Shown: piece by piece, positions 60,015 to 64,000 of the stretch
How positions within the stretch are numbered: position 1 is the stretch's first letter
Layout: every line of letters begins with the position of its first letter
Assembly: GCF_035621475.1 (NCBI RefSeq)
Contig: NZ_CP141799.1
Location: forward strand, 3,894,501 to 3,958,500
Direction: 5' to 3'
DNA: 64,000 nucleotides
Origin: Pseudomonas paeninsulae
Lineage (GTDB): Bacteria; Pseudomonadota; Gammaproteobacteria; Pseudomonadales; Pseudomonadaceae
Translations under genes and position numbers: made by a program
Notes under the pieces: generated by a model
Databases searched by the model: none
What the model saw: the letters and a program-made list of their open reading frames with translations, nothing else
Told to the model about the DNA's origin: nothing

Positions 60015-62108
60015 ATGCACACCTTCTTTATCTCGCCCACCGGCTTTGGCGTCGGCCTCACCTCGATCAGCCTCGGCCTGGTTGGTGGCCTGGAGCGCGC
60101 CGGTCTCAAGGTTGGCTTCTTCAAGCCGATCGCCCAGCCCCACCAGGGCGATGCCGGCCCGGAGCGTTCCAGCGAACTGATCGCCCGCACCCACGGTCTG
60201 CACTCGCCCAAGCCGCTGGCCCTGGCGCATGTCGAGCGCATGCTCGGCGACGGTCAACTGGATGAACTGCTCGAAGAAATCATCAGCCTGTATCACCAGG
60301 CCGCCGCCGGCAAAGATGTGATCATCGTCGAAGGCATGGTGCCGACCCGCCAGGCCAGCTACGCGGCGCGGGTCAACTTTCACTTGGCCAAGAGCCTGGA
60401 TGCCGAGGTGGTTCTGGTCTCGGCACCGGAGCAGGAGAGCTTGAGTGAACTGTGCGACCGGGTAGAAATTCAGGCGCAACTGTTCGGTGGCCCGCGAGAC
60501 CCGAAAGTGCTCGGAGTCATCATCAACAAGGTGCGCAGCGAAGATGGCATCGAAGCCTTCTGCGAGCGCTTGAAGGAACACTCGCCGTTGCTCAAGAGCG
60601 ACGACTTCCGCCTGCTCGGCTGCATTCCCTGGCACGACGAGCTGAACGCCCCGCGCACCCGCGACATCGCCGACCTGCTCGGCGCCCGCGTGCTCAACGC
60701 CGGCGACTATGAACAACGACGCATGCTCAGGATCATGCTCTGCGCCCGCGCCGTGGCCAACACCGTGCAACTGCTCAAGCCCGGCACCCTGGTGGTGACC
60801 CCTGGCGATCGCGACGACATCATCCTCGCCGCCAGCCTGGCGGCAATGAACGGTATGCCGCTGGCCGGCTTGCTGCTGTGCAGCGACTTCGCGCCCGACC
60901 CGCGGATCATGGAACTGTGCCGTGGCGCCCTGCAAAGCGGCCTGCCGGTGATGACGGTACGCACCGGTTCCTACGACACCGCCACCGACCTCAACCGCTT
61001 GAACAAGGAAATCCCGGTGGACGACAAGGAGCGCGCCCAGAAGGTCGCCGACTTCGTCGCCAGCCATGTCGACCACGACTGGCTGCGCACCCGCTGCGGC
61101 ACCCCACGGGAGCTGCGCCTGTCGCCATCGGCGTTCCGCTATCAACTGGTGCAGCGCGCCAAGGCCGCGGACAAGCGCATCGTCCTGCCGGAGGGCAGCG
61201 AGCCGCGCACGATCAAGGCGGCCGCCATCTGTCAGGCGCGCGGCATCGCCCGCTGCGTACTGCTGGCCAAGCCGGAAGACGTGCACGCCGTGGCCCAGGC
61301 CCAAGGCATCGAGCTGCCGCCGGGACTGGAAATCCTCGACCCGGACCTGATCCGCGAGCGTTATGTCGAGTCCATGATCGAACTGCGCAAGGGCAAGGGC
61401 CTCAATGCGCCCATGGCCTTGGCGCAACTGGAGGACAACGTGGTGCTCGGCACCATGATGCTGGCGCTGGACGAGGTCGACGGCCTGGTCTCGGGCGCCA
61501 TCCACACCACAGCCAACACCATTCGCCCGGCCTTGCAGCTGATCAAGACCGCGCCGGGCTACAACCTGGTGTCTTCGGTGTTCTTCATGCTGCTGCCGGA
61601 TCAGGTGCTGGTCTACGGCGATTGCGCGGTCAACCCGGACCCGAGTGCGGCGCAGCTGGCGGAGATCGCCGTGCAAAGCGCCGCTTCGGCCGTAGCCTTC
61701 GGCATCGAACCGCGGGTGGCCATGCTCAGCTACTCCACCGGCGACTCGGGCACCGGCGAGGAAGTCGAGAAAGTCCGCGAGGCCACGCGTCTGGCCAGAC
61801 TGCTAAACCCGGACCTGCTGCTCGACGGCCCCCTGCAGTACGACGCCGCCGCGATCGACAGCGTTGGCCGGCAGAAGGCACCCAACAGCCCAGTGGCCGG
61901 TCGTGCTACGGTCTTCGTGTTCCCCGACCTGAATACCGGCAACACCACCTACAAGGCGGTGCAGCGCAGCGCCAACTGCATCAGCGTCGGCCCCATGCTG
62001 CAAGGGCTGCGCAAGCCGGTCAACGACCTGTCGCGCGGCGCGCTGGTCGACGACATCGTCTACACCATCGCTCTGACGGCGATTCAGGCGGCGAATTTGG
62101 CCAATTAA
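60015..62108 (+). CDS. pta: Phosphate acetyltransferase Pta (long form)
   Basis: Pta converts acetyl-CoA and phosphate to acetyl phosphate. The 697-aa long form has an N-terminal P-loop/BioD-like domain (FFISPTGFGVGLTSISLGLVGGLERAG), a DRTGG-like middle domain (GDRDDIILAASLAAMNGMPLAGLLL), and the C-terminal PTA_PTB catalytic domain (RIVLPEGSEPRTIKAAAICQARGIARCVLL, LVSGAIHTTANTIRPALQLI, MLSYSTGDSGTGEEVEKVREAT). GGAG lies six bases before the ATG. Acetyl phosphate made here also feeds response-regulator phosphorylation. Confidence 0.95.
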   Translation: MHTFFISPTGFGVGLTSISLGLVGGLERAGLKVGFFKPIAQPHQGDAGPERSSELIARTHGLHSPKPLALAHVERMLGDGQLDELLEEIISLYHQAAAGKDVIIVEGMVPTRQASYAARVNFHLAKSLDAEVVLVSAPEQESLSELCDRVEIQAQLFGGPRDPKVLGVIINKVRSEDGIEAFCERLKEHSPLLKSDDFRLLGCIPWHDELNAPRTRDIADLLGARVLNAGDYEQRRMLRIMLCARAVANTVQLLKPGTLVVTPGDRDDIILAASLAAMNGMPLAGLLLCSDFAPDPRIMELCRGALQSGLPVMTVRTGSYDTATDLNRLNKEIPVDDKERAQKVADFVASHVDHDWLRTRCGTPRELRLSPSAFRYQLVQRAKAADKRIVLPEGSEPRTIKAAAICQARGIARCVLLAKPEDVHAVAQAQGIELPPGLEILDPDLIRERYVESMIELRKGKGLNAPMALAQLEDNVVLGTMMLALDEVDGLVSGAIHTTANTIRPALQLIKTAPGYNLVSSVFFMLLPDQVLVYGDCAVNPDPSAAQLAEIAVQSAASAVAFGIEPRVAMLSYSTGDSGTGEEVEKVREATRLARLLNPDLLLDGPLQYDAAAIDSVGRQKAPNSPVAGRATVFVFPDLNTGNTTYKAVQRSANCISVGPMLQGLRKPVNDLSRGALVDDIVYTIALTAIQAANLAN

Positions 62109-62356
62109 CACGCCGATTAGTCATCGTAACAGGCGAGATCAGCATCCCCAAAAACGCCAGACCCGGCATGGCCATTGGTGTTGTGCCAAGGGCCCATGCG
62201 CTGCAAAGCACCGTTCGATGCGGCGGTAGCGGGCCTTGCAGTTCAGCTGGCAATCGTTAACATCGGCCTCCAAACAAGCCCGCGCCGATCAAAAAAGCGG
62301 GTATCCCCCCGATTCGAGGCGATCCTATCGCCTCTTTGCCGAAGGCGCCCGCCCCC

Positions 62357-63265
62357 ATGCTGTCCTTTCTGCCTAGCCGCGTACGCGGCACCCTTGCGGC
62401 CCTGTTGCTCTTCGTAAATACCCTGATCTGGTGCTGGTTTCTGTTTATCGCCGCACTGGTCAAGCTGTGCTTACCGTTCAAGCCGGTGCGCAAAACCTGT
62501 AATCGGGTGCTCAACTGGGTGGCGGAAGCCTGGATTTCCTGCAACAGCGGCTGGATGTGGCTGACCCAAAAAACCCAGTGGGACCTGCAGGGCCGCGAGC
62601 AACTGAAGTATGACGGCTGGTACCTGGTCACCAGCAATCACCAGAGCTGGGTCGATATCCTCGCACTGCAACACACGCTGAACCGGCGCATGCCGTTTTT
62701 CAAATTCTTCCTCAAGCAGGAGTTGATCTGGGTACCGGTGATTGGTCTGTGCTGGTGGGCGCTGGATTTCCCTTTCATGAAGCGCTACTCAAAAACCTAT
62801 CTGGCCAAACATCCGGAGAAGAAAGGCCAGGACACCCTGACCACGCGCAAGGCCTGCGAAAAATTCCGTGACGTACCGGTGGCCGTGTTCAACTTCCTCG
62901 AAGGCACCCGATTTACCCAGGCCAAGCATGATCAGCAAAACTCACCTTTCCGTTACCTGCTCAAGCCTAAAGCTGGCGGAATCGCCTACGTCCTGGACGC
63001 CATGGGCAGCCAGCTCAAGTCCATAGTGAACATCACCATCCACTACCCTGCCGGCAACCCGGGTTTTTGGGCCTTTCTCTGCGGTGAAGTGCCCAAGGTG
63101 GTGATTCGTTACCAGCGCCAGGACATTCCCCAGGAGTTCCTCGGCAAGGATTACCTCTCCGACGAGGCCTACCGCCTGGCGTTCCAGCAATGGATCAATC
63201 AGCTGTGGCAGGAGAAAGACGCCACTCTGGCAGATTTGCATCGGCAGTACGCCACGCCCCAGTAG
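62357..63265 (+). CDS. PlsC-family acyltransferase (YihG-like)
   Basis: The 302-aa membrane protein has one or two N-terminal helices (residues 12-35) and an AGPAT/PlsC acyltransferase domain. The catalytic motif NHQSWVDI is H-x4-D, with His95 and Asp100. The substrate motif FLEGTRFT (E-G-T-R) follows, then the conserved KPKAGGIAYVLDAMG. It may transfer an acyl chain to a lysophospholipid or glycerophosphate, and which one is unclear. The ATG at 62357 is chosen. A TTG 21 bases upstream is less likely. In the P. aeruginosa arrangement, from memory, a similar gene adjoins pta. Confidence 0.87.
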   Translation: MLSFLPSRVRGTLAALLLFVNTLIWCWFLFIAALVKLCLPFKPVRKTCNRVLNWVAEAWISCNSGWMWLTQKTQWDLQGREQLKYDGWYLVTSNHQSWVDILALQHTLNRRMPFFKFFLKQELIWVPVIGLCWWALDFPFMKRYSKTYLAKHPEKKGQDTLTTRKACEKFRDVPVAVFNFLEGTRFTQAKHDQQNSPFRYLLKPKAGGIAYVLDAMGSQLKSIVNITIHYPAGNPGFWAFLCGEVPKVVIRYQRQDIPQEFLGKDYLSDEAYRLAFQQWINQLWQEKDATLADLHRQYATPQ

Positions 63266-63286
63266 CTCAACCGTACAAGGGCACGC

Positions 63287-64000
63287 TTATGCAGCGGGCG
63301 GTTGACTGAATGGTAACGGCAGCGCTGACCAGTCCAGTTGCTCGGGGAATTGCTGCGCTTGCGCGGCAGACAACCCTGGCGCAACCAGGAACCCCTGCAT
63401 GATGGCGCACTGGTGAGCCACCAGCCAGTCGCGCTGGGCCATGGTTTCCACCCCCTCGGCGATGACTTCCAGGCCCAGATGCCGGCCCAGATCGATGATG
63501 GTGCTGACCACGGCCGCATCGCGCGGAGAGTCGAGCATATTGGCGATAAACAGCCGGTCGATCTTCAGGGTGTCCAGCTCGAAGTGGCGCAGGTAGGCCA
63601 AGGATGAATAGCCGGTACCGAAGTCGTCGATGGCGACCTTCACGCCCAGCGTGCGCAACTGCTGCAGCTGCTTCTGGGTGGCCGCCACATCCTGCATCAA
63701 CGCGCTTTCGGTGACCTCGACCTCCAGCTGCGTCGGTTCCAAGTGATGTTCTTGCAACACCCGACGCAAGTCATCGACCAACTGGGGCATGCCGAACTGA
63801 ACGGGGCTGACATTCAGGCTGAGCACCAATTCATGGGCAAAACACTGGCTCATGCTGCTGCGCTGCTGGGCCCCCTGGCGAAAAATCCAGCCGCCCAGAC
63901 GGTTGATCAGACGGGTTTCCTCCAGCAACGGAATAAACACGCTGGGGCCCACGGTACCGGCGACCGGATGCTCCCAGCGCAGCAATCCCTCGAAGCCGCG
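63287..64000 (-). CDS. EAL-domain c-di-GMP phosphodiesterase, partial (5' end outside the window)
   Basis: The C-terminal 237 or so residues of an EAL domain run off the right edge. The first visible residues are RGFEGLLRWEHP, so the signature reads EGL rather than EAL, a common active variant. The remaining catalytic motifs are present: NVSPVQF, EVTESALM (metal-binding E), IDDFGTGYSSLAYL, LKIDRLFI and EVIAEGVET. Hydrolysis of c-di-GMP to pGpG is expected. The N-terminal sensor or GGDEF part cannot be seen. It converges on the acyltransferase gene 21 bases away. Confidence 0.88.
   Translation of the reverse strand, partial: RGFEGLLRWEHPVAGTVGPSVFIPLLEETRLINRLGGWIFRQGAQQRSSMSQCFAHELVLSLNVSPVQFGMPQLVDDLRRVLQEHHLEPTQLEVEVTESALMQDVAATQKQLQQLRTLGVKVAIDDFGTGYSSLAYLRHFELDTLKIDRLFIANMLDSPRDAAVVSTIIDLGRHLGLEVIAEGVETMAQRDWLVAHQCAIMQGFLVAPGLSAAQAQQFPEQLDWSALPLPFSQPPAA

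Noticed and set aside
59781..61676. 631-codon minus-strand frame opposite ackA and pta
   Set aside because: It spans two unrelated plus-strand enzymes with strong motifs. Its length is a by-product of GC-rich codon usage.

Overview
The window is a chromosomal stretch of a Gammaproteobacterium, almost certainly a Pseudomonas. The evidence is high GC, the lapG-lapD pair beside a giant RTX adhesin, phaG, phhR, a folE-folM-folX set with a short LOV photoreceptor, and a slyD-ackA-pta/gpx/nemA-like/trxB/cysZ neighbourhood that, from memory, resembles the P. aeruginosa PA0834-PA0849 region. No database search was possible. Family names rest on motifs and remembered family sequences.

Layout. (1) 1-15.1 kb, biofilm adhesion: the C-terminal part of a huge type I-secreted adhesin with eleven near-identical 747-bp Calx-beta repeat units, then a LamG-like lectin module, RTX repeats and a secretion signal. 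A small conserved gene follows, then the convergent lapG-lapD operon (periplasmic protease and its c-di-GMP receptor). (2) 15.4-17.7 kb: two lipoproteins (one of 51 aa), a guanidine-I riboswitch that now controls only a deletion scar of a guanidine/urea carboxylase operon, and a methyltransferase. (3) 17.9-25 kb: a diguanylate cyclase with a CWC protein and rsuA, phaG, tRNA-Gly(CCC), a MocR regulator and ccoG. (4) 25-33.6 kb: cysI-DUF934-lrgA-lrgB-like operon, a DUF347 membrane protein, eptA, a VOC remnant, a DOPA-dioxygenase-like protein and atoE. (5) 34-43 kb: a lectin-like exported protein, an EamA transporter, an I78 inhibitor lipoprotein, phhR, crotonase and SDR genes, a class II aldolase/MEST-like hydrolase/DUF1569 operon, and a flavodoxin. 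(6) 43.2-49.1 kb: a light-response and pterin block (short LOV, PilZ, class II LitR-type MerR, DCC protein, folM-folE-folX, DUF1244, HopJ). (7) 49.2-64 kb: trxB, cysZ, a hydroxylase-SRPBCC fusion with divergent LysR, a glycosyltransferase, a nemA/nemR-like pair with a MITE between them, gpx, slyD, DUF3565, ackA-pta, an acyltransferase and a partial EAL phosphodiesterase.

How the parts work together. C-di-GMP is a recurring theme: a cyclase (17.9 kb), a phosphodiesterase (63.3 kb), a PilZ protein (43.8 kb) and the LapD receptor that controls LapG cleavage of the adhesin. The most interesting points are the orphaned guanidine riboswitch with its fused scar ORF, and the LOV/LitR/pterin block with candidate LitR-type operators upstream of folM. 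A cluster of indels in a single adhesin repeat copy is most likely an assembly or polishing artefact.
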